The notes under the pieces are model-generated. The model had not been told where the DNA came from, did not search any database, and worked only from the letters and a program-made list of their open reading frames with translations. The position numbers and the translations under genes were made by a program. A stretch of 64,000 nucleotides of DNA, taken from Cellulomonas cellasea (GTDB lineage: Bacteria; Actinomycetota; Actinomycetes; Actinomycetales; Cellulomonadaceae). Every line of letters begins with the position of its first letter. Within the stretch, counting starts at the first letter, position 1. The DNA lies in NCBI RefSeq assembly GCF_006538745.1, contig NZ_BJLR01000011.1:45198-109197 (forward strand), in the 5' to 3' direction. Below, piece after piece: positions 8,958 through 17,092 of this stretch.

Positions 8958-9572
8958 ATGACCCCCACCGAGACCCCCGAGCCGGCGGCCGTCCCGCTCG
9001 CGACCCCCGGCGCCCGCTGCTTCGGCGACGGCAACCCCCTCTACGAGGCGTACCACGACGAGGAGTGGGGCGTGCCGGTGCACGGGGACCGCGCGCTGCT
9101 CGAACGCCTCGCGCTCGAGGGCTTCCAGTCCGGGCTGGCGTGGATCACGATCCTGCGCAAGCGCCCCGCGTTCCGCACCGCGTTCGCCGACTTCGAGCCC
9201 GAGGCCGTCGCGAGGTTCGGGGAGGACGACGTCGCCCGCCTCCTGGCCGACGCCGGGATCGTGCGCAACCGCGCCAAGATCGAGGCGACGATCGCCAACG
9301 CCCGCGCCGTGCTCGCGCTGCACGAGGCGGGCCGCACGCTCGACGAGGTCGTCTGGTCGTTCGCGCCGGCCGGTGCGACGGACGGCTCACGCCGGCGCCC
9401 CGCGACCTGGACCGACGTCCCCGCGCAGACCGACGAGTCGAAGGCGCTGGCCCGCGAGCTCAAGCGCCTCGGCTTCCGCTTCCTCGGGCCCACCACCGTG
9501 TACGCGGCGATGCAGGCGTGCGGCCTGGTCGACGACCACCTCGCGGGGTGCCCGGTCGTCGCCGGCCGCTGA
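8958..9572 (+). CDS. tag: DNA-3-methyladenine glycosylase I
   Basis: This enzyme removes 3-methyladenine from alkylated DNA in base excision repair. The 204-residue chain has the family blocks YEAYHDEEWGVPVHGDR, LEGFQSGLAWITILRKRPAF and GIVRNRAKIEATIANARA. The zinc-snap ligands are in place: Cys21, His33, His194 and Cys198 (DDHLAGCPV). The N-terminus is about 15 residues longer than the E. coli enzyme. It appears monocistronic, with about 200 bp of featureless DNA upstream. Confidence 0.95.
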   Translation: MTPTETPEPAAVPLATPGARCFGDGNPLYEAYHDEEWGVPVHGDRALLERLALEGFQSGLAWITILRKRPAFRTAFADFEPEAVARFGEDDVARLLADAGIVRNRAKIEATIANARAVLALHEAGRTLDEVVWSFAPAGATDGSRRRPATWTDVPAQTDESKALARELKRLGFRFLGPTTVYAAMQACGLVDDHLAGCPVVAGR

Positions 9573-9704
9573 GCTCGAGCCAGGCGGGCCGGAGCGCGCC
9601 TCGGCGACGCCGGGTGCTCGTCGCCCGGTCGTCACACGCGCGTCGTCCGCCCGACACACGTGCTGCCTAGCGTCGGACCGACACCGAGAGAGAGCAGGGC
9701 ACCG

Positions 9705-10361
9705 ATGACCCTCACGCTGACGCTCGTCCGCCACGGGCGCACCTACTTCAACGCACGCCGGATCCTGCAGGGACGCTGCGACTCGCCGCTCACGCGCGAC
9801 GGCCGCGCGGGCGTCCGCACGACCGCCCGGTACCTCGCGGGCACGCCGTTCACGGCCGCGTGGTCCTCACCGTCGGGCCGGGCCGTCGCGACCGCCGTCG
9901 AGCTGCTCCGCCACCACCCCGAGGTCCGCCTGCGCACCGACCCCGGGCTGCTCGAGTACGGCTTCGGCATCTACGAGCGCAAGCCCGAGGGCGTGCTCGA
10001 CGAGGTCGTCGCGTGGCCCGACCTCGTGACCGAGGTCCTGTCCGGCCGCCACCCCGGGCTGCCCGGCGGCGAGTCCGGGAGCGAGTTCATGGGCCGGACG
10101 CGCGACGTGTTCGCCCGGATCGCCGCGCAGCACGACGGCGGGCACGTGCTCGTCGTCGGCCACGGGCTCGCACTCGGCGCGTACCTCGCGACGGTCGACG
10201 ACGTCGGCCTCGTGCCGCTGCCGAACGCCTCGGTCTCGACGGTCGAGGTCGAGCCCGACGGGTCGACGCGTCTGACCAGCGTCGCGGTCGACGTCGCCGG
10301 CCAGGGCCACGTCGCGGCGCGTCCGATGCGGACCCCGACACCGGTAGCTTCGATCGCCTGA
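9705..10361 (+). CDS. histidine phosphatase (phosphoglycerate-mutase-like)
   Basis: A 218-residue histidine phosphatase. The phospho-accepting His10 lies in LVRHGRTYFNARRILQG, and the second active-site His in VLVVGHGLALGAYL; Glu of LLEYGFGIYE and Arg of SSPSGRAVATA complete the usual pocket. Members hydrolyse phosphate from sugars, cofactors or proteins; the substrate is unknown. The ATG at 9705 follows a GA-rich stretch ending AGGGC. It lies upstream of the metF riboswitch but ends 140 bp before it. Confidence 0.85.
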   Translation: MTLTLTLVRHGRTYFNARRILQGRCDSPLTRDGRAGVRTTARYLAGTPFTAAWSSPSGRAVATAVELLRHHPEVRLRTDPGLLEYGFGIYERKPEGVLDEVVAWPDLVTEVLSGRHPGLPGGESGSEFMGRTRDVFARIAAQHDGGHVLVVGHGLALGAYLATVDDVGLVPLPNASVSTVEVEPDGSTRLTSVAVDVAGQGHVAARPMRTPTPVASIA

Positions 10362-10502
10362 CGCGGCAGGTCCGCTCCACGTCCCTCGTCCGCCGCACGT
10401 CCCTCGTCCGCGGCGCGCCGCTCGCCGGTCGAGCGGTGGACGGCCGCATCTCGCAGACTGAGAGGCATTGCTCAGCATGCGGGACCGGCCCTATGCTCGG
10501 CT

Positions 10503-10595
10503 CACCATCCAGAGCGGCCGAGAGTCCTGGCTCGTCGACGCCGCAGCAACCCCCCTCTCACGAGGGTGTGGGTGCTTCCGCCAGGTTCGATGGAG
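10503..10595 (+). promoter_or_regulatory. SAM riboswitch (SAM-I/SAM-IV clan)
   Basis: The leader of metF folds as an S-box-type aptamer. P1 pairs CCATC (10505-10509) with GATGG (10589-10593); AGAG follows P1; P2 pairs GCGGC with GCCGC; the conserved GCAACC precedes a P3 hairpin (CCCTC/GAGGG); and GGTGC leads into the last stem. Bound S-adenosylmethionine should stabilise P1. No terminator hairpin follows: the 3' strand of P1 runs straight into a GGAG (10592-10595) that serves the short ORF at 10602. Control of translation is therefore more likely than attenuation. Assignment to SAM-I or SAM-IV needs a covariance search. Confidence 0.85.
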
Positions 10596-10601
10596 TTGAC
10601 G

Positions 10602-10667
10602 ATGACGTGCACGTCCCCGTGTCCGCGACCCTCGGCGGCGCCCGCCCGGCCGACCGGCCGCTCATGA
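10602..10667 (+). CDS. short upstream ORF coupled to metF (21 codons)
   Basis: ATG 10602 stands six bases after GGAG, which overlaps the 3' side of riboswitch P1. The 21-residue product MTCTSPCPRPSAAPARPTGR plus a final Ser ends in TGA at 10665-10667, overlapping the metF ATG (10664) as ATGA. metF has no ribosome binding site of its own. The arrangement suggests that the riboswitch gates translation of the short ORF and metF is translated by coupling. Two cysteine codons at positions 3 and 7 are noteworthy. The peptide has no recognised domain. Confidence 0.5.
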   Translation: MTCTSPCPRPSAAPARPTGRS

Positions 10668-11704
10668 GCGCCCCCGTGACCGATGCGGTGCCCGCGCCCG
10701 CGCCGACCCGCAGCCGCGACGTGCGCGCCGCCGTCGACCGGCCGACGGTGTCGTTCGAGCTGTTCCCGCCGCGCAACCCGGACGCCGCCCCGAAGCTGTG
10801 GGCGACGATCCAGGCGCTCGGCGAGGCGCGCCCGGACTTCGTCTCGGTGACCTACGGCGCGTCGGGCAAGACGCGCGACACCACGCGCGGGCTCGTCCGC
10901 CGCCTGCTGCGCGAGACGTCGCTCAACCCGATCGCGCACCTGACCTGCGTCGGCACCTCGCGCGCCGAGGTCACCGCGGTCGTCGAGGAGTTCCTCGACG
11001 AGGGGGTGCGGTCGTTCCTCGCCCTGCGTGGCGACCCGCCCGCCGACCAGCCGGACTGGCGCCCGCACCCCGAGGGCCTCGAGACCGCGAGCGAGCTCGT
11101 CGCGCTGCTCCGCGAGATCGAGGAGCGCCGCTGCCGCGGGAGCCTCGCGCAGAAGGTCCGCGCGACCGTGCGTCCGCTGTCGATCGCCGTCGCCGCGTTC
11201 CCGCGCGGCAACGCCGGCACGGGCAGCACCCGGGCGCAGGACGTCGCGGCGCTGCTCGCCAAGCAGGAGGCCGGCGCCGACTTCGCGATCACGCAGGTCT
11301 TCTTCGACGCGGGCAGCTATCTCGAGCTCGTCGCCGAGGCGCGCGAGGCCGGCGTCACGATCCCGATCATCCCGGGCATCATCCCGACGACCGACCCGGC
11401 CCGGCTGCTTCGCGTCGAGGCGCTCACGGGCGTCACGGTCCCCCGGCCGCTGCTCGACCGCCTCGGCTCGGTCGACGACGACGCCGAGCGCCACCGTGTC
11501 GGCATCCGGGCGAGCGTCGACCTCGTGAACGCCGTGCTCGACGGCGGCGCCCCGGGCGTCCACGTCTACACCTTCAACACCCACCATGCCGCGCTGGACC
11601 TGCTCGAGGGTGCACACCTCGGCGGCGGAGCTCCGACAGCTCCCGACCGGGCCCCCGGGCCACAGGCCGGCTCACCCAGCCCCGTCCCCGCCCCCACGAA
11701 CTGA
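10664..11704 (+). CDS. metF: 5,10-methylenetetrahydrofolate reductase
   Basis: MetF reduces 5,10-methylene-THF to 5-methyl-THF, the methyl donor for methionine synthesis. The 346-residue TIM barrel has VSFELFPPRN, the flavin-site VSVTYGASG, HLTCVGTSRAEV, LALRGDPP and ITQVFFDAGSYLE with PIIPGIIPTT, all family hallmarks. A 35-residue Pro/Ala-rich tail extends past the barrel. ATG 10664 is preferred; an in-frame GTG at 10607 would add 19 residues. The gene is under the SAM riboswitch and coupled to the short ORF. metE follows after 13 bp, so both enzymes of the last methionine steps are co-regulated. Confidence 0.95.
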   Translation: MSAPVTDAVPAPAPTRSRDVRAAVDRPTVSFELFPPRNPDAAPKLWATIQALGEARPDFVSVTYGASGKTRDTTRGLVRRLLRETSLNPIAHLTCVGTSRAEVTAVVEEFLDEGVRSFLALRGDPPADQPDWRPHPEGLETASELVALLREIEERRCRGSLAQKVRATVRPLSIAVAAFPRGNAGTGSTRAQDVAALLAKQEAGADFAITQVFFDAGSYLELVAEAREAGVTIPIIPGIIPTTDPARLLRVEALTGVTVPRPLLDRLGSVDDDAERHRVGIRASVDLVNAVLDGGAPGVHVYTFNTHHAALDLLEGAHLGGGAPTAPDRAPGPQAGSPSPVPAPTN

Positions 11705-11717
11705 TCGAGGACCCACG

Positions 11718-14069
11718 ATGACGAGCACCACCCCCGCCTCCACGCTGCCCGAGTTCCCCGCCGGGACGATCCTCGGCTACCCGCGCATCGGTCCCCGCCG
11801 CGAGCTCAAGAAGGCCATCGAGGCGTTCTGGGCCGGCAAGACGTCCGCCGAGGAGGTCGAGGCCGTCGCCGCCGACCTGCGCAAGCGCACCCGCACGCAC
11901 CTCGCCGGCCTGGGCCTGCGCACCGACGTGCCCGCGATCCCGAGCGCGTTCTCCTTCTACGACCAGGTGCTCGACGCGACGAACCTCGTCGGCGCCGTCC
12001 CGGCCCGGTTCGCCGACCTCGTCGACGCCGAGGGCCGCCTCGACCTCGCGGGCTACTCGACGGTCGCCCGCGGCCGCGGCGAGGACCTCCCGCTCGAGAT
12101 GACGAAGTGGTTCGACACGAACTACCACTACCTCGTCCCGGAGATCGGCCCCGAGACCGAGTTCCGCTACGCGAGCGACCGCACGGTCCGCGAGTTCGTC
12201 GAGGGCCTCGCCGACGACGTCCTCACGCGTCCCGTCCTCGTCGGTCCGGTCACGTACCTCGCGCTCGCGAAGCCGACCGAGACGGCGCCCGAGGGCTTCA
12301 CGCCGCTCGACCGCCTCGCCGACCTGCTGCCCGTGTACGCGACGGTGCTCCGCGAGCTCGCGAAGGCCGGCGCCACGTGGGTCCAGCTCGACGAGCCCGC
12401 GCTGGTCTCCGAGTCGCTCGACGTCCCGCTGGACCGCGTCCGCGAGGCGTTCGCCCAGGCGTACACCGTGCTCGCGACCGAGCTCGCGCGCCCTGAGCGC
12501 CCGGCGATCCTCGTCGCCGCGCCCTACGCCGACCTCGCGGAGAGCCTCGACGTCGTCGCCGCCTCGGACGTCGAGGGCGTCGCGCTCGACCTCGTCCGCG
12601 GCGCCGCCCCCACGGCCGCCGTGCCCGGGCTCGCGGGCAAGGTCGTCGTCGGCGGTGTCATCGACGGCCACAACATCTGGCGCGCGGACCTCTCGGCGAA
12701 GCTCGAGGTGCTCGAGCGCCTCGAGACGCTCGGTGCGGCGCAGGTCGCGGCCGGCACGTCGACGTCGCTGTTCCACGTCCCGCACACGCTCGACGACGAG
12801 CCCGCGCTCGACGCGACGCTGAAGTCCTGGCTCGCGTTCGCCGACCAGAAGGTCACCGAGATCGTGACCCTGGCCGAGGGCCTGAGCGAGGGCCGCGAGG
12901 CCATCCACACGCAGCTGCTCGAGGCGTCCGACGCGGTCCGCTCGCGCGCCACGGCGCCCGGCGTCGTCCGCCCCGAGGTCCGCGAGCGGGCCGCGTCGCT
13001 CACCGAGGACGCGTTCAACCGCGGCCCGTTCGCGGAGCGCAAGACGGCCCAGGCGGAGCGCCTCAACCTCCCGCCGCTGCCGACGACGACGATCGGGTCG
13101 TTCCCGCAGACGCCCGAGATCCGCAAGGCCCGCGCCGCGCACGACAAGGGCGAGCTCAGCACCGAGCAGTACGAGGAGGAGATGCGCGCGGAGATCCGCC
13201 GCGTCGTCGAGCTCCAGGAGTCCATCGGCCTCGACGTCCTCGTGCACGGCGAGCCCGAGCGCAACGACATGGTCCAGTACTTCGCGGAGAACCTCGACGG
13301 GTTCGCCGTGACGCAGAACGGCTGGGTCCAGTCCTACGGCTCGCGCTGCACGCGCCCGTCGATCCTGTGGGGCGACGTCTCCCGCCCGGCCCCGATCACC
13401 GTCGGCTGGACGCAGTACACGCAGTCGCTGTCGAGCAAGCCGGTCAAGGGCATGCTGACCGGCCCGGTGACGATCCTGGCCTGGTCCTTCGTGCGCGACG
13501 ACCAGCCGCTCAGCGACACCGCCAACCAGGTGGCCCTCGCCCTGCGCGACGAGATCACGGACCTCGAGGAGGCCGGGATCGCGATCGTGCAGGTCGACGA
13601 GCCCGCGCTGCGCGAGCTGCTCCCGCTCAAGGAGAAGGACCACGCCGCGTACCTCGACTGGTCGGTGCGCTCGTTCCGGCTCTCGACGGCCGGCGTGCGC
13701 CCCGACACCCAGATCCACACGCACCTGTGCTACTCGGAGTTCGGGCAGATCGTCGGCGCGATCGACGGCCTCGACGCGGACGTGACCTCGATCGAGGCGG
13801 CCCGCTCGAAGATGGAGATCCTCGCGGACATCGCGAACGCCGGGTACCCGCGCGCCGTGGGCCCGGGCGTCTACGACATCCACTCCCCGCGCGTGCCGGG
13901 CGAGGACGAGGTCGAGGAGCTGCTCACTGCGGCGGTCAAGGCCATCGACCTCGACCAGCTGTGGGTCAACCCGGACTGCGGCCTCAAGACCCGCCGCTAC
14001 GCCGAGGTGACGCCGTCGCTCGAGAGCATCCTCGCCGCGACGCGCGCGGTCCGGGCGACGCTCGCCTGA
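11718..14069 (+). CDS. metE: cobalamin-independent methionine synthase
   Basis: MetE transfers the methyl group of 5-methyl-THF triglutamate to homocysteine. The 783-residue double barrel starts GTILGYPRIGPRRELKKA and has the catalytic-half sequence TTTIGSFPQTPEIRKARAAH and LDVLVHGEPERNDMVQYF. Zinc ligands are His669 and Cys671 (THLCYSEFG) and Cys754 (NPDCGLKTR). The ATG has a GAGGA site. It is a zinc enzyme in a genome with an elaborate zinc-sparing response nearby. It shares the SAM-regulated leader with metF and is followed by a 12-bp hairpin. Confidence 0.97.
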   Translation: MTSTTPASTLPEFPAGTILGYPRIGPRRELKKAIEAFWAGKTSAEEVEAVAADLRKRTRTHLAGLGLRTDVPAIPSAFSFYDQVLDATNLVGAVPARFADLVDAEGRLDLAGYSTVARGRGEDLPLEMTKWFDTNYHYLVPEIGPETEFRYASDRTVREFVEGLADDVLTRPVLVGPVTYLALAKPTETAPEGFTPLDRLADLLPVYATVLRELAKAGATWVQLDEPALVSESLDVPLDRVREAFAQAYTVLATELARPERPAILVAAPYADLAESLDVVAASDVEGVALDLVRGAAPTAAVPGLAGKVVVGGVIDGHNIWRADLSAKLEVLERLETLGAAQVAAGTSTSLFHVPHTLDDEPALDATLKSWLAFADQKVTEIVTLAEGLSEGREAIHTQLLEASDAVRSRATAPGVVRPEVRERAASLTEDAFNRGPFAERKTAQAERLNLPPLPTTTIGSFPQTPEIRKARAAHDKGELSTEQYEEEMRAEIRRVVELQESIGLDVLVHGEPERNDMVQYFAENLDGFAVTQNGWVQSYGSRCTRPSILWGDVSRPAPITVGWTQYTQSLSSKPVKGMLTGPVTILAWSFVRDDQPLSDTANQVALALRDEITDLEEAGIAIVQVDEPALRELLPLKEKDHAAYLDWSVRSFRLSTAGVRPDTQIHTHLCYSEFGQIVGAIDGLDADVTSIEAARSKMEILADIANAGYPRAVGPGVYDIHSPRVPGEDEVEELLTAAVKAIDLDQLWVNPDCGLKTRRYAEVTPSLESILAATRAVRATLA

Positions 14070-14086
14070 TCTGACGCACGAACGGC

Positions 14087-14122
14087 CGGAGGCCGGGAGC
14101 CCCGAAGGGATCCCGGCCTCCG
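14087..14122 (+). terminator. hairpin terminator of metFE
   Basis: A 12-bp perfect stem (14087-14098 with 14111-14122) with a 12-base loop starts 18 bases after the metE stop. No strong T-tract follows, as is common in GC-rich genomes. Confidence 0.6.
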
Positions 14123-14153
14123 TCGTGTCCGGGGTGCGCGGCGGAGCCGACGC

Positions 14154-14190
14154 GGACAGGGCCGGGAGCACGTGGCTCCCGACCCTGTCC
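14154..14190 (-). terminator. hairpin downstream of the decayed secreted-protein gene
   Basis: Stem 14154-14169 pairs with 14175-14190: eight plus six base pairs around a CC/GA internal loop and a five-base loop. It lies just 3' of the pseudogene stop at 14229 on the minus strand and faces the metE hairpin. Confidence 0.5.
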
Positions 14191-14228
14191 GGGCGTGCTG
14201 CCGGCACCGGTCCGGCGCGGTCAGCCGG

Positions 14229-14850
14229 TCAGTGGACGACCCCGACGCTGTCGACGATCACGGGCACGGATCCCGCCCGGGGGGCGACGGGGATCGAGCC
14301 GTCCACCGCCGCTCGGACCGTCGCCAGGTTCGGAGCCGTCTCGCCCTGCACGTAGTCGACCGCCGGGGTGGTCGGCGGGGCCACCTCACCGCTCCACGCG
14401 ATGCGGGGGCCCGGCGCCACGGGATCGGTGGCCGCGATGTTCACGACGTGCGCGACACCCTTGCGGCAGCGGCGCTCCGGTCACGAGCGTCTCCCCGCTC
14501 GCCAGCCGCTCACCCGAGAGGCGCGTGTCCGTCACGCGCGTCGGGGGCGTCGGGGCGAACCGCCGCCCTCCGGTGCGCGTCCGCTCGTCGTACCAGCCGT
14601 GCCCGCCGCTCCGCCGGCCTCGATCGTCAGGGAGTCGCGGCCGGGCTCTCCGGGTGTCGCGAAGTTCGTCGACGGTGTCAGCACCTCGGAGACCGGGCCG
14701 CTCCAGAGCCCGGCGCTGAAGACCGTCAGCACGTCCCCGGGCTCCCCGCGGATCACCCATCGGACTGACGGCACAGGCGGCGCTGCGACAGCTGCCCGGA
14801 CGGGTCGGGAGGGCCACCCTCGGACGTGACGAGCCCGACGGCACGGCCCC
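14229..14850 (-). pseudogene. frameshifted remnant of a secreted actinobacterial protein
   Basis: Three minus-strand frames joined in order give one recognisable C-terminal region. Frame one covers about 14850-14612 (VIRGEPGDVLTVFSAGLWSG and DSLTIEAGG), frame two about 14612-14455 (GWYDERTRTGGRRFAPTPP, TRVTDTRLSGERL), and frame three 14455-14229 (HVVNIAATDPVAPGPRIAW, ETAPNLATVRA, VPVIVDSVGVVH). The pattern PTRVxDTR...NxxAxxPxxxG...NLxTVxxxxxG...VxVDxxG is a beta-rich module I know from the C-termini of many secreted actinobacterial proteins. Two net one-base shifts and the loss of any N-terminal signal argue for decay, unless the assembly has errors. A terminator hairpin still follows. Confidence 0.6.
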
Positions 14851-14860
14851 CGACGCGCCG

Positions 14861-14892
14861 CGGGCCGCGGACCTCTGGGGGTCCACGGCCCG
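14861..14892 (-). terminator. hairpin terminator of hsp20
   Basis: Stem 14861-14873 pairs with 14880-14892 (seven plus five base pairs around one C/A mismatch) and starts 17 bases past the hsp20 stop on the minus strand. Confidence 0.5.
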
Positions 14893-14909
14893 CGGGCGCC
14901 GGGCCCGGA

Positions 14910-15371
14910 TCAGCTCGTGCCGGCCTCGGCGCGCTCGCCGGACTGCGTGATCGCCGTGGCCTGGGACGCGCCATGCTGCACCTCGATGCGGCGCGGCTTG
15001 GCCTCCTCGGCGACGGGGATCGTCAGCGACAGCACGCCGTCCGCGTACGTCGCCTCGATCTTGTCGAGCGCGAGCCCGCGGCCCACGGTCAGCTGGCGGA
15101 CGTACGTGCCGGACGGACGCTCCTGGACGAGCCACTGCACGCCCTCGGCGCCCTGGTGGGTGCGCTGCGCGCGGATCGTCAGCGTCTGGTCCTCGACGTT
15201 CACGTCGATGGTGCCCGGGTCGGCGCCCGGGAGGTCGGCGTGGAGCACGTAGTGGTCCCCCGACCGGAACAGGTCGAGCGGCATCGACGCTGCGGCGCGT
15301 GCGGAGCCGAACACCTGACCGACGAGCCGGTCCATCTCCTGGAACGGGTCGAATCGCGTAGCCACGACCAT
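14910..15371 (-). CDS. hsp20: Hsp20-family small heat shock protein
   Basis: An alpha-crystallin-domain chaperone of 153 residues that binds unfolding proteins. The N-terminus FDPFQEMDRLVGQVFG is typical of actinobacterial Hsp18. The crystallin domain (about residues 37-130) has YVLHADLPGADPGTIDVNVE, and the hallmark GVLSLTIPVAEEAKPRRIEV near its end. ATG 15371 has a strong GAGGAGG site. A CIRCE operator lies about 90 bp upstream, so HrcA is the likely repressor; the leader between also contains stable hairpins. Confidence 0.92.
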   Translation of the reverse strand: MVVATRFDPFQEMDRLVGQVFGSARAAASMPLDLFRSGDHYVLHADLPGADPGTIDVNVEDQTLTIRAQRTHQGAEGVQWLVQERPSGTYVRQLTVGRGLALDKIEATYADGVLSLTIPVAEEAKPRRIEVQHGASQATAITQSGERAEAGTS

Positions 15372-15418
15372 CACCTCCTCGCGGCGAGGCACCGGACCGT
15401 CCGACGCCTCGGTACGGG

Positions 15419-15442
15419 CCCCTCCGGAACCGCCCGGAGGGG
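15419..15442 (-). promoter_or_regulatory. stable leader hairpin of hsp20
   Basis: A 9-bp perfect stem (15419-15427 with 15434-15442, six-base loop) lies in the leader 48-71 bases before the start. Closer to the start, CCTCG and CGAGG can pair with a three-base loop and would cover part of the GAGGAGG ribosome binding site. Together they could act as a heat-sensitive structure; this is speculation from pairing alone. Confidence 0.35.
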
Positions 15443-15460
15443 ACTGGCTACGTCTCTGTT

Positions 15461-15487
15461 CTAGCACTCTCACCCGGAGAGTGCCAA
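15461..15487 (-). promoter_or_regulatory. CIRCE element (HrcA operator)
   Basis: CTAGCACTC, nine bases, then GAGTGCCAA. This matches the CIRCE consensus TTAGCACTC-N9-GAGTGCTAA at 16 of 18 positions with exact spacing. It lies upstream of hsp20, where HrcA repression is expected. It is also about 175 bp before the GAF-EAL gene on the other strand, probably without effect there. Confidence 0.85.
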
Positions 15488-15660
15488 GCCTTCGGAGCCC
15501 CCGTCGTGGATGTCCTCGCCTGACCGACGAGGGCCTCGGAGCGGCCGGGCAGGCCGTCCCGGCGAGACGCCGCCCGACCTTCACGAGGCCCTCCCGCGAC
15601 GACGGGGATAGCCTCGGTCCGGGGGCACGGTCGGGGGGCAGCCGCCGGACGGGGGTCGAC

Positions 15661-17037
15661 GTGGACCAGATCGGTACGGACGAGGTCAGCGCGAGCGGGG
15701 TCGGCGCGAGCGAGGTCGGGGCGGGCGAGATCCGCCCGGGCGAGACCGGTGCGGAGCAGGTCGACCCGGGCGAGGGAATCGCCCAGCGGATCGACGCCGT
15801 CGCGCGCGCGCACGAGGACGGGACGACGCTCGAGGACGCCTGCGCGCGCCTCGTCCACCTGCTCCGCCAGCACGTGCACATGGAGGTCGGCTGGACGAGC
15901 GAGTTCGTCGGCACCGAGCAGGTGTTCCGGATCGTCGACGTCGAGCCCGGCCGGGACGGACCCGCGGTCGGCACCCGCACCTCGCTCAACGACGCCTACT
16001 GCTCGCGCGTCCTCAACGGCACGATGCCCGCGCTGATCCCGAACGCGCGCGACGTGCCCGCGGCCACCTGGCTCGACGTGACCCTGGCGCTGCACATCGG
16101 GTCCTACCTCGGTGTCCCGCTGCACGCCCCCGACGGGACGCCCAACGGCATGCTGTGCATGATCAGCTCCGGCGTCGCCCCGCAGCTCGACGAGCACGCC
16201 CTGACCACCGCGCGGCTCGTCGCCCAGGTCATCGACGACCTGCACCACCGCGCCCTCGGCGAGGGAGCCGCGCGCCGCGAACGGGCCGCGCTGCACGCGC
16301 ACGTCGCCACGCTGTGCGCCGGGGACGGGCGCCACGCGGTGTACCAGCCCATCGTCGAGCTGCGCACCGGGGTGGCCGTGGCGGCGGAGGCGCTGACCCG
16401 CTTCGAGGCGTCGGACCGTGCGCCCGCCGGGTGGTTCGCCGCCGCGCACAGCGTCGGCCTGGGGCGTGAGCTCGAGGTCGCCGCCGCGCGCTGCGCCCTC
16501 GACGCGCTGCGGACGCCCGGGCAGGTGCCGCCGGGCTGCGCGATCGCGGTGAACCTCTCCCCCGACCTGGTCGTCGACGCCCTCGACGAGCTGCTCGACG
16601 ACGTCGACGTGTCGCGCGTCCTGCTCGAGCTCACCGAGTACGCGCCCGTGGTGGACTACGACCGCCTCCGGGGCGCCCTGGACCCGCACCGTGCGGCCGG
16701 CCTGCGCATCGCCGTCGACGACACCGGCGCGGGCTACGCGAGCCTCAACCACGTGCTCCTGCTGCGGCCGGACGTCGTCAAGGTGGACATGCAGCTCGTG
16801 CGGGGCGTCGACACCGACCCCGTGCGCCAGGCGCTGGTCGGCGCGCTCGTCCGGTTCTGCGCGGTCGCCGGGGCGCTCGTCGTCGCGGAGGGGGTCGAGA
16901 CCGAGGAGGAGCTCGTCTCGCTGCTCGACCTCGGCGTTGACCTCGGTCAGGGCTTCTTCCTCGAGAAGCCGTGCCGCGAGCCGCGGTGGGACGGCCTGCC
17001 GCACCACGCGCTGCCGCTGGCCACCAGCGGCGGCTGA
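15661..17037 (+). CDS. GAF-EAL cyclic-di-GMP phosphodiesterase
   Basis: The 458-residue protein has an N-terminal Gly/Ala/Glu-rich repetitive stretch of about 35 residues (GVGASEVGAGEIRPGETGAE), a GAF sensor domain (about 45-190, with YLGVPLHAPDGTPNGMLC) and an EAL domain. Catalytic EAL residues look intact: EALTRF near 242, NLSP, ELTE, DDTGAGYASL, KVD, AEGVE and GQGFFLEKP. It should linearise c-di-GMP to pGpG in response to a small molecule or redox signal. GTG 15661 is chosen because GGGGG precedes it; earlier in-frame starts would add only low-complexity sequence. The diguanylate cyclase at 43699 is a possible counterpart. Confidence 0.85.
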   Translation: MDQIGTDEVSASGVGASEVGAGEIRPGETGAEQVDPGEGIAQRIDAVARAHEDGTTLEDACARLVHLLRQHVHMEVGWTSEFVGTEQVFRIVDVEPGRDGPAVGTRTSLNDAYCSRVLNGTMPALIPNARDVPAATWLDVTLALHIGSYLGVPLHAPDGTPNGMLCMISSGVAPQLDEHALTTARLVAQVIDDLHHRALGEGAARRERAALHAHVATLCAGDGRHAVYQPIVELRTGVAVAAEALTRFEASDRAPAGWFAAAHSVGLGRELEVAAARCALDALRTPGQVPPGCAIAVNLSPDLVVDALDELLDDVDVSRVLLELTEYAPVVDYDRLRGALDPHRAAGLRIAVDDTGAGYASLNHVLLLRPDVVKVDMQLVRGVDTDPVRQALVGALVRFCAVAGALVVAEGVETEEELVSLLDLGVDLGQGFFLEKPCREPRWDGLPHHALPLATSGG

Positions 17038-17092
17038 GCCCCGACGCCGTCCGGAGGCTGAGCCCCGACGCGTCCGGTCGGCGCGGCCGCGG

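Noticed and set aside
10664..14069. Cobalamin riboswitch before metE
   Set aside because: The only structured leader is the SAM aptamer before metF, and the 13-bp metF-metE gap has no room for one.
11574..14207. A very long open frame on the strand opposite metE
   Set aside because: It is Asp/Arg/Val-rich without any motif and arises from the codon bias of metE; metE itself has all family motifs.
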